A DNA stretch of 64,000 nt. Origin: Culturomica massiliensis (GTDB lineage Bacteria; Bacteroidota; Bacteroidia; Bacteroidales; Marinifilaceae). The notes under the pieces were generated by a model. The model was not told the DNA's origin. It worked only from the letters and a program-made list of their open reading frames with translations, and made no database searches. Shown here piece by piece: positions 45,945 through 54,954 of the stretch. The DNA lies in NCBI RefSeq assembly GCF_900091655.1, contig NZ_LT594621.1, forward strand, positions 2,624,532 through 2,688,531. The letters run 5' to 3'. Numbering within the stretch: the stretch's first letter is position 1; each line of letters starts with the position of its first letter. The position numbers and the translations under genes are program-made.

Positions 45945-46766
45945 ATGACAAACAAAATACGGGCAATCATTACCGACCTCGACGGAACCCTATTACCCAA
46001 AAACGGTGAAATCAGCGGAATAAATAAAAAAGCCTTCGAATATGCACAACAAAAAGGCTACTTCCGCATCATTGCTACCGGTAGAAACCTTTATTCCACT
46101 CTCAATATACTCCCTCCTGATTTTCCAATCGATTACCTGGTATTTTCTTCAGGAGCAGGAATTCTCCGCTGGTCAGACCAAAAGCTCTTATTTTCCAGGC
46201 ATCTGGAACTAAAAGAAACTCAGGACATCGCTCGTTATCTGTGGAATTACAATATCAATTTTACCATACAGAAAGAAATTCCCGACAATCACCATTTTTA
46301 CTATACGGATATCTATCCCTTACACACGGACTATAAACACCGCCTGAAAACTTATGCACCTTTTGGAACTCTCATTCATGCACCTGAAGACATCCTCGAT
46401 AAAGCAACACAGTTAATCATAATTCTGGATGCCATACAAATCCGGTTACTGGAAAAAGTAAAAACCGACCTTGCAGCCTATTCGGTAGTACGATCCACTT
46501 CTCCTGTTGACCATCAAGCTATTTGGCTCGAAATCTTTCCGGCAGGTATCAACAAGGGAACAAGCTGCCGCCACCTATTAAATGAACTGGGGATCAGTTG
46601 CGGGGAATGTGCCGGCTTGGGCAATGATTATAATGATGTAGATTTCCTGGACCTTTGCGGACAGGCCTTTTTAGTCAATAATGCTCCGATAGACCTGAAG
46701 CCTCATTATAAATCCGTTGCTTCTGACAGAAACAACGGATTTGCAGAATTTATCGGTAAACTGTAA
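45945..46766 (+). CDS. HAD superfamily (Cof-type) hydrolase
   Basis: The 273-residue protein has HAD motif I DLDGTLLP (IITDLDGTLL), motif II (IIATGRNLYSTL), and the closing GLGNDYNDVDFL motif IV. Cof-type proteins dephosphorylate sugar phosphates or PLP-like cofactors. Pairing with the B6 kinase suggests, but does not prove, cofactor phosphorylation control. It converges with pyrF, with only 12 bp between. Confidence 0.85.
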   Translation: MTNKIRAIITDLDGTLLPKNGEISGINKKAFEYAQQKGYFRIIATGRNLYSTLNILPPDFPIDYLVFSSGAGILRWSDQKLLFSRHLELKETQDIARYLWNYNINFTIQKEIPDNHHFYYTDIYPLHTDYKHRLKTYAPFGTLIHAPEDILDKATQLIIILDAIQIRLLEKVKTDLAAYSVVRSTSPVDHQAIWLEIFPAGINKGTSCRHLLNELGISCGECAGLGNDYNDVDFLDLCGQAFLVNNAPIDLKPHYKSVASDRNNGFAEFIGKL

Positions 46767-46778
46767 TTTTTATAACAA

Positions 46779-47606
46779 CTACAAAACTCCCCCTTCCTTC
46801 AACAAGCGCTCCATATCCTGTTGCAATTTCCGGGCTTCTTCTCCGGCACGTAAAGCAAAATTCTCGGTTTTATCGGCAAAAATAATACCCCGGGAAGAAT
46901 TCACCAGTAAACCACAATGGCTGTTCATACCGAACCGGGCCACTTCTTCCAGGCTCCCCCCCTGCGCTCCGACTCCCGGTACCAGCAGAAAATGATCGGG
47001 TACAATTTTACGGATGCCTTCCAGCATTTCTGCCTTAGTCGCACCCACCACATACATCATATTTTTCTCATTTCCCCACTCCTGTGACTTCTTCAACACT
47101 TTTTCATACAACTTCTGCCCTTCATGTTCGAAAAACTGAAAATCAAAAGCACCTTTATTTGAAGTCAAAGCCAAAAGTATAACCCATTTCCCTTCATATT
47201 GCAGAAACGGAGTTACAGAATCTTCTCCCATATAAGGGGCAACCGTGATAGAATCGAAATCCAATGCCTGCAAAAATGCCTTCGCATACATCTGAGATGT
47301 ATTTCCGATATCTCCCCGCTTCGCATCTGCAATCGTAAAAACCTCCGGATAATGCTCCCGGATATAATTCATCGTTTTTTCCAATGTTTTCCAACCTTCC
47401 ACACCCCGGCTTTCATAAAAGGCAATATTCGGCTTGTAAGCCACGGTCACAGATGCCGTAGCCTCTACAATCGCTTTATTAAATTCAAAAACAGGATCTT
47501 CTGCCCCTTGCAAATGTGCAGGGATCTTAGCTATATCTGAGTCAAGGCCGACACAAAGGAACGACTTCTTTTTCTTTATCTGCTCAAAAAGTTGTGTATA
47601 ATTCAT
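46779..47606 (-). CDS. pyrF: orotidine-5'-phosphate decarboxylase
   Basis: The 275-residue enzyme belongs to the longer bacterial type of PyrF. Key sequences are FLCVGLDSDIAKIPAHL, the catalytic DAKRGDIGNTSQMYAKAF and VPGVGAQGGSLEEVA. It carries out the last step of UMP synthesis. It is 58 bp downstream of prfA on the same strand. Confidence 0.95.
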   Translation of the reverse strand: MNYTQLFEQIKKKKSFLCVGLDSDIAKIPAHLQGAEDPVFEFNKAIVEATASVTVAYKPNIAFYESRGVEGWKTLEKTMNYIREHYPEVFTIADAKRGDIGNTSQMYAKAFLQALDFDSITVAPYMGEDSVTPFLQYEGKWVILLALTSNKGAFDFQFFEHEGQKLYEKVLKKSQEWGNEKNMMYVVGATKAEMLEGIRKIVPDHFLLVPGVGAQGGSLEEVARFGMNSHCGLLVNSSRGIIFADKTENFALRAGEEARKLQQDMERLLKEGGVL

Positions 47607-47664
47607 GATGATTCGTATTATGATTATTCAAAAGCAACGGGTAAACCAAACCCGGTATTTCAAT

Positions 47665-48747
47665 TTACAAACCGCTTTCTTTCAGTCTTTCCGTATTTTC
47701 TTCTATCTGTAACTTCTCGATGATCTCATCAATCTCCCCGTCCATAACCGCCGCCAGATTATACAAAGTAAAATTAATCCGGTGATCGGTAACCCGTCCC
47801 TGTGGGAAATTATAAGTACGGATCTTGGCTGAACGGTCGCCGGTAGACACCATCGTACGACGCTTAGCCGCAATATCGTCCATATGTTTCTGATATTCGA
47901 GAGCATAAATCCGGGAACGCAACTCGTTCATCGCTTTAGCCAGATTCTTCAACTGAGACTTCTCATCCTGACAGGTCACAACAACACCGGTCGGAATATG
48001 AGTCAGACGAATGGCTGAATAAGTCGTATTCACCGACTGTCCTCCCGGACCGGAAGAACAATAAGTATCTTTCCGTATATCGTTCGGGTTCAATTGCACA
48101 TCCACCTCCTCCGCTTCCGGCAACACGGCAACCGTCGCCGCAGAAGTATGTATCCGTCCCTGCGTTTCCGTTGCGGGCACACGCTGCACCCGGTGTACAC
48201 CCGATTCGTATTTCAAAATCCCGTAAACACCGTTACCGGAAACATTGAGCACAATTTCTTTATACCCCCCGGCTGTACCCTCATTACTATTGGTCACCTC
48301 TACCTTCCAGCCTCTCCGCTCACAAAATTTCGTATACATCCGGAACAAATCACCGGCAAACAGGCAAGCTTCATCACCTCCTGTTCCTCCCCGGATTTCC
48401 AGGATTGCATTTTTTGAATCCTCCGGATCTGCCGGCACCAGCAATAATTTAATATGTTGCTCCATCACAGGCAACTTCTCCGTCAGGTCATCCAATTCGA
48501 GCTGTGCCATCTCTTTGAGCTCCGCATCTTCCTCTGAATCCAAAATCATACGGGATTCCTCTATTGTATCCAATGCCTTTTTGTATTCATCCGCCGCCGC
48601 CGTTATAGCTTCCAAATCTTTATACTCCTTAGTCAGCTTGACATACCGCTCCATATCACCGATCACCTCCGGATCCGTAATCAACTGGCCGATCTCTTTA
48701 AAACGAATGTAATAAGTTTCTAATTTCTCTATCAGCGGGGTCTCCAT
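47665..48747 (-). CDS. prfA: peptide chain release factor 1
   Basis: The 360-residue protein has the GGQ motif (SGPGGQSVNTTYSAIRL) that reaches the peptidyl transferase centre and a PATETQGRIHTSAATVAVLP segment. Length is exactly that of RF1. It recognises UAA and UAG. It shares a transcript direction with pyrF. Confidence 0.96.
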   Translation of the reverse strand: METPLIEKLETYYIRFKEIGQLITDPEVIGDMERYVKLTKEYKDLEAITAAADEYKKALDTIEESRMILDSEEDAELKEMAQLELDDLTEKLPVMEQHIKLLLVPADPEDSKNAILEIRGGTGGDEACLFAGDLFRMYTKFCERRGWKVEVTNSNEGTAGGYKEIVLNVSGNGVYGILKYESGVHRVQRVPATETQGRIHTSAATVAVLPEAEEVDVQLNPNDIRKDTYCSSGPGGQSVNTTYSAIRLTHIPTGVVVTCQDEKSQLKNLAKAMNELRSRIYALEYQKHMDDIAAKRRTMVSTGDRSAKIRTYNFPQGRVTDHRINFTLYNLAAVMDGEIDEIIEKLQIEENTERLKESGL

Positions 48748-48774
48748 GTATGTATCCTTTTCTATATTCAGCTA

Positions 48775-48782
48775 CAAAAATA
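48775..48782 (-). promoter_or_regulatory. possible -7 element (TATTTTTG) for prfA
   Basis: On the minus strand TATTTTTG fits TAnnTTTG about 28 bp before the ATG at 48747. No strong -33 TTTG is visible. Confidence 0.45.
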
Positions 48783-48852
48783 ATATTTTTAAACCGAGGA
48801 AAATGAGTTTCACATAAAAATGTCTCTACCGGAACAAAGACAGCACATCCAT

Positions 48853-49863
48853 TCAAACCCGTCTCTGTTTATACGCAGCATAGATTTCACAGATCGTATC
48901 GGACAAAGAATAAAACCGGTAATCCGGGTAATAAGACAAAAATTTAGCCGACGAATAATAAGATTTATGCTGGGATGACCGGGCCGTTTCCCGGGTAAAA
49001 TCCGGACGTTTACCTGTTATCTTTCCCACAACCGACAACAACCGCCAGGCGATATTCGTCATCCAGGGACGAAGCCGTATACCCGGAGGACGGTGCCCCG
49101 TAGCCCGGGCAATCTCCGTAAATAATTCCCGGTAGCTGTAATTCCCACCGTTTATGACAAACCGCTCTCCCCGGATTCCATTTTCAGACAAAAGCAGTAT
49201 AATCTGACATACATCCCTGACATCTACATATCCACATACGCCTTCCGTGTAAACCATAATCCCCTTTGCTGCCGTCACAAACAACCTCGAACTGCTTCGG
49301 TTCCAATGGCCGGCCCCCAAAATAATAGAAGGATTTACAATGACAGCCTCCAGACCTTTCTGCATATAATCCCGGACAATACGTTCCGCTGCCGCTTTAC
49401 TCCGAGAATAAACCGAATGAACACTTCCCGTAATCACCGGTGTATCTTCATCGATCACCTCCCCCTCATAACGGGCATCCCCCAAAGCCGCAATCGAACT
49501 CACATAACACAGTCTGACCCGATACTTCTGACACAACGCAGCTATATGTTCCGTTCCCCTTGTATTTACATCCGACAAATAAGATTTGTCTCCCCCTGCA
49601 AAAGATACGACGGCAGCACAATGGTAAACACAATCAGCACGACTTACCATCGTTTCCAATACCTCCGGGTCCATCACATCTCCTTCAACCCATCTGATCC
49701 CATCCCACAACGTATCATCCGAGGTATATAACTGCCAAACCTCCCTCACTGCCTCTATACGGCTGTCTTTTCGTTTCAAAGCACACACCTCCTTGCCCGA
49801 CCTGGCCAGATAATACAACAAATGACTCCCCAGTAAGCCGGTAGCACCAGTAACAAATACCAT
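48853..49863 (-). CDS. NAD-dependent epimerase/dehydratase (extended SDR)
   Basis: The 336-residue protein has the TGATGLLGSHL dinucleotide motif at residues 5-15 and the catalytic SVYSRSKAAAERIVRDY (YxxxK) motif. It resembles dihydroflavonol reductase-like and nucleoside-diphosphate-sugar epimerases, but the substrate cannot be fixed. It is followed by prfA on the same strand, 105 bp away. Confidence 0.8.
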   Translation of the reverse strand: MVFVTGATGLLGSHLLYYLARSGKEVCALKRKDSRIEAVREVWQLYTSDDTLWDGIRWVEGDVMDPEVLETMVSRADCVYHCAAVVSFAGGDKSYLSDVNTRGTEHIAALCQKYRVRLCYVSSIAALGDARYEGEVIDEDTPVITGSVHSVYSRSKAAAERIVRDYMQKGLEAVIVNPSIILGAGHWNRSSSRLFVTAAKGIMVYTEGVCGYVDVRDVCQIILLLSENGIRGERFVINGGNYSYRELFTEIARATGHRPPGIRLRPWMTNIAWRLLSVVGKITGKRPDFTRETARSSQHKSYYSSAKFLSYYPDYRFYSLSDTICEIYAAYKQRRV

Positions 49864-49948
49864 ACTATACTTCTCTGATGTTTATTGATTTTTGATTCAC
49901 GCTTTATAATTACGATCCCTCTTTTTTGCAGGGAAGGATAGTACGTAC

Positions 49949-50068
49949 AATCAAAAATCGTAAATTTAAAATTCAGGTTCCGATTGTAGATTTACGGTTT
50001 CAGATAATAAATCCGGCAACGGATCCCCTGTCAGGCAATTTAAAATCTAAAATTTGCAATCTAAAATC
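49949..50068. repeat. cluster of AT-rich repeat words between the epimerase and OsmC genes
   Basis: The 120 bases contain AAATCGTAAAT at 49955-49965, the near-complementary ATTTACGGTTT at 49990-50000 and AATCTAAAAT words from 50044 onward. It is the largest cluster of this family in the window. It lies between two minus-strand genes. No coding capacity is seen. Confidence 0.6.
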
Positions 50069-50072
50069 ACCC

Positions 50073-50486
50073 CTACCTCTTCCAAATGAATTTTACGTTT
50101 TGAATCAAATTCTCATTCAAGCTGAAATGTACGGCACAGGCATTTTTTGTCCTTTCCAGAGCAATTTTATGTTTATCTGAATACTCCCGATCCGGCATAT
50201 GGAAAACAATCTCCACTTCACCGATGCGCCTGTGAGGCTCCAATGCCATCTTCTTGGTTATCTCAATCTCCGTCCCTGTTAAATCGATACCGATTGTTTC
50301 CGCATAAATACCCATCGTAGTCATCATGCAAGCAGCCAATGATGTCGCACATAAATCCGTCGGAGAAAAAGCCTCTCCTTTACCATGATTATCCACCGGA
50401 GCATCCGTTACAATTTTCGCTCCACTCTGTAAGTGTTCACATTCTACCCGTAAACCACCTAAATACTTTGCTCTAACAGTTGTCAT
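50073..50486 (-). CDS. OsmC family protein
   Basis: The 137-residue protein has the two redox cysteines expected in OsmC/Ohr-type peroxidases: one in LAACMMTTMG (about residue 54) and one in KNACAVHFSLNEN near the C-terminus. It would reduce organic or peroxide substrates. The substrate is unspecified. Confidence 0.85.
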   Translation of the reverse strand: MTTVRAKYLGGLRVECEHLQSGAKIVTDAPVDNHGKGEAFSPTDLCATSLAACMMTTMGIYAETIGIDLTGTEIEITKKMALEPHRRIGEVEIVFHMPDREYSDKHKIALERTKNACAVHFSLNENLIQNVKFIWKR

Positions 50487-50522
50487 ATTTTTTCAGTTTT
50501 TAGATTATAATTAAATCCTCCT

Positions 50523-50876
50523 TCAGTCAAAAACCTGTATCGCTTCCCGAATATGAAGAACATCCATTCCTACTCCCGACACAAGGATCAAATCAAAGCG
50601 CAGTTCCCGTTCCAGGCCTTTTGCCCGAATATATGCTTCTCCTGCCCGAAGTAAATTCCGCTTTTTCCGGAAATCGATCAATTCCCCCGGCAACTCACAA
50701 CCTGCTTCCCGGGTTTTTACTTCTACGACAATAATCATCTTCCCGTCCGTACAAATAATATCTATTTCTTTATGACCGATCCGCCAGTTCCGTTCCAGGA
50801 TCGTATACCCCCTATGGATAAGGTATAAAACAGCCCGTTCTTCCCCGTTTTTGCCAGAATCATTTCGTTGTGACAT
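50523..50876 (-). CDS. YraN family (UPF0102) endonuclease-fold protein
   Basis: The 117-residue protein has the family motif GKNGEERAVLYL, then ILERNWRIGHKEIDIICTDG and IVVVEVKTRE, like a restriction-endonuclease fold (E-x-D...ExK). The start at 50876 (MSQRNDSGKNGEE) fits the family; an ATG six codons earlier (50894) is possible. Function is not settled, possibly DNA recombination. Confidence 0.85.
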   Translation of the reverse strand: MSQRNDSGKNGEERAVLYLIHRGYTILERNWRIGHKEIDIICTDGKMIIVVEVKTREAGCELPGELIDFRKKRNLLRAGEAYIRAKGLERELRFDLILVSGVGMDVLHIREAIQVFD

Positions 50877-50953
50877 AGCAGAAGTTTTAATCAAAAATAG
50901 AGTAAAAAAACGAGAAATAAAACAGTTGCTCTTTGAATTCCGAATGTTATACC

Positions 50954-50984
50954 TTTGATTTCTAAACTTTATTGTATATCTTTG
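50954..50984 (+). promoter_or_regulatory. promoter TTTG - N19 - TATCTTTG
   Basis: TTTG at 50954-50957 and TATCTTTG at 50977-50984 with exactly 19 bp between them match the Bacteroidetes consensus. Transcription would start near 50988, which rules out the ATG at 50986 as the translation start and favours 51010. Confidence 0.82.
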
Positions 50985-51009
50985 TATGGTTTTTTGGGAG
51001 AATGTAACT

Positions 51010-51825
51010 ATGGCGAAGAAAAGAGTTTTATTTATATCCTCAGAGATAATGCCTTATCTGCCTGAATCTGAAATGTCACATATAGGCCGGTACTTACCTC
51101 AAGGGATACAAGAAAAAGGAAAAGAAATTAGAACATTCATGCCCCGGTTTGGTTGTATCAACGAACGACGCAATCAACTGCACGAAGTTATTCGCTTATC
51201 CGGCATGAATCTGATTATCAACGACACTGACCATCCCCTTATTATAAAGGTAGCTTCCATTCAAGCCGCACGCATGCAAGTCTATTTTATCGATAATGAA
51301 GACTATTTTCAAAGAAAGCATGTAATTACTGATGAAAAGGGAAGTTTCTTCGAAGACAATGATGAAAGGGCTATCTTTTTTGCCCGGGGAGTCTTCGAAA
51401 CGGTCAAAAAATTAAGATGGGCACCCGATCTGATTTATTGTCAAGGCTGGTTTACAGCACTTGTGCCTATATTTCTGAAAAAAGAATATGCAGAAGACCC
51501 GATTTTTGCACATGCAAAAGTAGTTTTCTCGACTTCAGATGACAAATTCAAAGGCAACCTGCACGAAGATTTTCACAAGAAAATCCTCACGGAAAACATC
51601 AAAAGCAAAGACGTCGAGATCGTAAAAGAACCTTCTCACGTCAATGTGAGTAAACTGGCTTTCAATTTTGCCGATGGTATCATTTTCAACAACAAAGAAA
51701 TAGACCCCAACCTACAGGAATACGCTCAAAAATCGGGCAAACCCATCTTGGAGTATTCCAACCAGGAGGAGTACATTGACAATTACTCCGATTTCTTCGA
51801 TAAGATAATCGAAACGAAAAAATAA
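51010..51825 (+). CDS. glycogen/starch synthase N-terminal domain-like protein (GT5-like, truncated)
   Basis: The 271-residue protein starts AKKRVLFISSEIMPYLPESE and includes WAPDLIYCQGWFTALVPIF, which match the first Rossmann domain of GT5 glycogen synthases (N-terminal start and the DIIHCHDWHTAL-type block). The second GT-B domain is absent and the KxGGL-type ADP-glucose motif is replaced by EMSHIGRYLPQGI. Similar one-domain proteins are known in Bacteroidetes, so it is not a local frameshift. Activity as a synthase is doubtful. It is upstream of glmS, with a terminator between. Confidence 0.75.
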   Translation: MAKKRVLFISSEIMPYLPESEMSHIGRYLPQGIQEKGKEIRTFMPRFGCINERRNQLHEVIRLSGMNLIINDTDHPLIIKVASIQAARMQVYFIDNEDYFQRKHVITDEKGSFFEDNDERAIFFARGVFETVKKLRWAPDLIYCQGWFTALVPIFLKKEYAEDPIFAHAKVVFSTSDDKFKGNLHEDFHKKILTENIKSKDVEIVKEPSHVNVSKLAFNFADGIIFNNKEIDPNLQEYAQKSGKPILEYSNQEEYIDNYSDFFDKIIETKK

Positions 51826-51830
51826 GCACA

Positions 51831-51867
51831 AAGCTGTATGAGTCGCAAACTTATACAGCTTTTTTTT
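51831..51867 (+). terminator. intrinsic terminator after the GT5-like gene
   Basis: AAGCTGTAT at 51831-51839 pairs with ATACAGCTT at 51853-51861, followed by T residues. It lies 5 bp after the stop codon. Confidence 0.85.
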
Positions 51868-51921
51868 ATAACAGTACCCACTTCAATAATTTTTTAATTT
51901 ACCAACACACAAACGAACCAT

Positions 51922-53760
51922 ATGTGCGGAATAGTTGCCTATATCGGCTATAAAGAAGCTTATCCTATTTTAATTACAGGACTGAAAAGATTAGAATACC
52001 GGGGATACGATTCCGCCGGCATCGCCTTAATCAACAACCATCAAATCCAGGTTTACAAAACCAAGGGAAGAGTCCACGACCTGGAAGAAAAACTCCGGGA
52101 CTCCGACACCCATGCTTCTATCGGCATGGGACATACACGTTGGGCGACCCATGGAGAACCCAGCGATAAAAATGCCCATCCCCACACCTCTATGCACGGT
52201 AAATTCTCCTTGGTTCACAATGGAATCATTGAAAATTATGCCCACCTGAAAGAAAAATTAGCCCGAAGAGGATACTCCTTCAAAAGTGAAACCGACTCGG
52301 AAGTGCTCGTCAACCTGATCGAATACATTTATATGAAAGGGGGAATCGATGCAGAAACTGCTGTGCGATTAGCTTTAGGGAAAGTTGTCGGAGCCTACGG
52401 TCTGGTCATCATGTGTACAGACGAACAAGACAAATTGATCACAACAAGAAAAGGCAGTCCCCTGGTCATAGGAGTTGGCGACCGTGAATATTTTGCCGCT
52501 TCTGACGCCACCCCCATCATCGAATACACAAAAAATGTCATTTATCTGAATGACGACGACATCGCAATCCTCCGGAAAGACGGTCTTACCTTAAAAAGCC
52601 GCGACAACGATATGCTGTCGCCCGACATCAGACAGATCGATCTGGATATTGAAAAAATAGAAAAAGGAGGCTTTCCCCACTTTATGCTAAAAGAAATATT
52701 CGAGCAGGTATATTCGATAAAAGATACAATCCGGGGACGGATCAACTACGAAGCTTCTGATATTTTTTTAGGCGGCATAACAGAAGTCATACCGGCCTTG
52801 GCTTCGGCCGAACGAATCCTTATCATCGGTTGCGGCACTTCCTGGCATGCCGGCCTGGTGGGGGAATACCTCATTGAAGAATTAGCCCGGATTCCGGTAG
52901 AAGTCGAATATGCATCAGAATTCCGGTACCGGAATCCCATCATCAATCCCAAAGACATTGTCATCGCCATCTCCCAAAGCGGAGAAACAGCCGATACCTT
53001 AGCGGCAATCCGATTGGCCAAAGAAAAAGGAGCAACGGTACTCGGCATTTGCAATGTCGTCGGCTCCAGTATTGCCAGAGAAACCCATGCCGGAGTCTAT
53101 ACCCATGCCGGTCCGGAAATCGGAGTAGCCTCAACAAAAGCCTTCACGGCTCAGATCGCAGTATTGACAATGATGGCCCTGCTAACCGGCTGCAAAAAAG
53201 GAACATTGGAAGCCGATAAATACCACAATTATATCCGGGAATTAAGCTTACTACCGGACAAAATCAATGAAATACTGCAAAAAGAAGAAGAAATAAAAAA
53301 ATTGGCAGCAGAACTGAAAGATTGTCCCAACGCCATATACCTGGGCCGGGGATGCCAATACCCGGTAGCCCTGGAAGGTGCCTTAAAACTGAAAGAAATC
53401 TCTTATATACACGCAGAAGGCTATCCCGCCGCAGAAATGAAACACGGTCCGATAGCACTTATCGACGAAAAAATGCCGGTATTCGTCATTGCAACCCGGG
53501 ATGCGTATTATGAAAAAATCATCTCCAATATCAAAGAAGTGGAATCCCGGAAAGGCAACGTAATTGCCCTTGTCAATCCCGACGATGAAGTGGTAAGCAA
53601 AATTGCACAATACACCATTGAAATCCCGGATACCCTCGAATTGCTATCCCCTTTATTATCCGTCATTCCCCTGCAACTGATATCTTATCATATTGCCGTA
53701 TTGAGAGGCTGCAACGTAGATATGCCGCGCAATCTGGCGAAATCAGTTACCGTTGAATAA
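51922..53760 (+). CDS. glmS: glutamine-fructose-6-phosphate aminotransferase (isomerizing)
   Basis: The 612-residue protein starts MCGIVAYIGYKEAYPILITG, with Cys2 as the glutaminase nucleophile. It carries GHTRWATHGEPSDKNAHPH and two SIS domains (GCGTSWHAGLVGEYLIEEL, then the GRGCQYPVALEGALKLKE region) and ends PRNLAKSVTVE. It makes glucosamine-6-phosphate for cell wall sugars. A bidirectional terminator separates it from galE. Confidence 0.96.
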   Translation: MCGIVAYIGYKEAYPILITGLKRLEYRGYDSAGIALINNHQIQVYKTKGRVHDLEEKLRDSDTHASIGMGHTRWATHGEPSDKNAHPHTSMHGKFSLVHNGIIENYAHLKEKLARRGYSFKSETDSEVLVNLIEYIYMKGGIDAETAVRLALGKVVGAYGLVIMCTDEQDKLITTRKGSPLVIGVGDREYFAASDATPIIEYTKNVIYLNDDDIAILRKDGLTLKSRDNDMLSPDIRQIDLDIEKIEKGGFPHFMLKEIFEQVYSIKDTIRGRINYEASDIFLGGITEVIPALASAERILIIGCGTSWHAGLVGEYLIEELARIPVEVEYASEFRYRNPIINPKDIVIAISQSGETADTLAAIRLAKEKGATVLGICNVVGSSIARETHAGVYTHAGPEIGVASTKAFTAQIAVLTMMALLTGCKKGTLEADKYHNYIRELSLLPDKINEILQKEEEIKKLAAELKDCPNAIYLGRGCQYPVALEGALKLKEISYIHAEGYPAAEMKHGPIALIDEKMPVFVIATRDAYYEKIISNIKEVESRKGNVIALVNPDDEVVSKIAQYTIEIPDTLELLSPLLSVIPLQLISYHIAVLRGCNVDMPRNLAKSVTVE

Positions 53761-53794
53761 AAAAACGGTATCCGGTCAGCCGGATACCGTTTTT
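53761..53794. terminator. bidirectional terminator between glmS and galE
   Basis: The 15-nt arms AAAAACGGTATCCGG (53761-53775) and CCGGATACCGTTTTT (53780-53794) pair perfectly around a 4-nt loop. The A and T runs give termination on both strands. Confidence 0.93.
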
Positions 53795-53812
53795 CACAAT
53801 CAGAATATATAC

Positions 53813-54829
53813 TTAATTCGCTAACTTTTCCTGCCATCTCCAGGTATTCGCCAACGTTTCTTCCAAACTGACCTGAGCCTTCCAGCCCAATTCTGTATTG
53901 GCAAGAGTCGTATCGGCCCACACCTTTTCGATATCACCTGCACGGCGTCCCGTGATTTTATAATTCACTTTCTTACCGGTAGCCCGCTCAAAAGCATGAA
54001 TCAACTCCAATACCGACACTCCGTTTCCCGTTCCGATATTGAAATATTCGTAATTCGTCTTATTTTTCCCCTCAACCAACCGCCGTATAGCAACGACATG
54101 CGCTTTTGCCAAATCCACAACATCGATATAATCCCGCACAGCAGAACCGTCGGACGTATCATAGTCATCTCCGAACACACTCAATTGCTCCCGGATACCA
54201 GCCACCGTCTGTGTCAAATAAGGTATTAAATTATTAGGTACTCCGTTCGGCAATTCCCCGATAAGAGCAGAAGGATGCGCACCGATGGGGTTGAAATAAC
54301 GCAAAGCTATCAGGTTCATTTCTTTCTCTACCTTAGCCAGATCCCGCATAATATCCTCACACATCGCTTTGGTATTTCCGTAAGGAGATTCCGCCTGCTT
54401 ACGCGGTGTCTGTTCCGTAACCGGCAATACATCGGCTTGTCCGTATACCGTACAGGAAGAAGAGAATACCAGATTCTTTACGCCGAACTCCCGCATAGAC
54501 GATAATACGTTCATCAAGGAATTCAAATTGTTTTTGTAATACTCCAAAGGCTTTGATACCGATTCTCCCACAGCTTTTAATGCCGCAAAATGGATAACAG
54601 CCTTAATGTCCCGATGACGGGAGAAAAAATCCCGCGTAGCCACAGCATCGGTCAAATCGAATTGCTCGAATTCCGGCCGGATACCGGTAATCTTTTCAAT
54701 ACCGTCCAATACATGAATATTTGAATTGCACAAATTATCCACAATGATCACTTCAAAGCCGCTCTGTTGAAGCTCTACAACCGTATGGGAACCGATATAA
54801 CCGGTACCTCCTGTTACAAATACTTTCAT
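53813..54829 (-). CDS. galE: UDP-glucose 4-epimerase
   Basis: The 338-residue SDR enzyme has FVTGGTGYIGSHTVVEL at the N-terminus, the SPYGNTKAMCEDI (YxxxK) site and AVRDYIDVVDLAKAHV. It interconverts UDP-glucose and UDP-galactose. Length and motifs are typical. It is transcribed towards glmS. Confidence 0.94.
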   Translation of the reverse strand: MKVFVTGGTGYIGSHTVVELQQSGFEVIIVDNLCNSNIHVLDGIEKITGIRPEFEQFDLTDAVATRDFFSRHRDIKAVIHFAALKAVGESVSKPLEYYKNNLNSLMNVLSSMREFGVKNLVFSSSCTVYGQADVLPVTEQTPRKQAESPYGNTKAMCEDIMRDLAKVEKEMNLIALRYFNPIGAHPSALIGELPNGVPNNLIPYLTQTVAGIREQLSVFGDDYDTSDGSAVRDYIDVVDLAKAHVVAIRRLVEGKNKTNYEYFNIGTGNGVSVLELIHAFERATGKKVNYKITGRRAGDIEKVWADTTLANTELGWKAQVSLEETLANTWRWQEKLAN

Positions 54830-54920
54830 CGTAAAAAAATTATAATATTAAGTTCTCACCTTATTCTTTGCAAAGTAAGCAATAAAATATGAATTTTTAT
54901 AAAAAGTTCCCCAATATGTA

Positions 54921-54950
54921 TTGGAATTCTCTTTCTTTTTTTTACTTTTG
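54921..54950 (+). promoter_or_regulatory. promoter TTG - N19 - TACTTTTG overlapping the start of the HU-CCDC81 gene
   Basis: TTG at 54921-54923 and TACTTTTG at 54943-54950 are separated by exactly 19 bp. Transcription would start near 54954-54957, at the ATG 54955. The mRNA would therefore be leaderless or nearly so. No Shine-Dalgarno sequence is present. Confidence 0.72.
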
Positions 54951-54954
54951 TACT

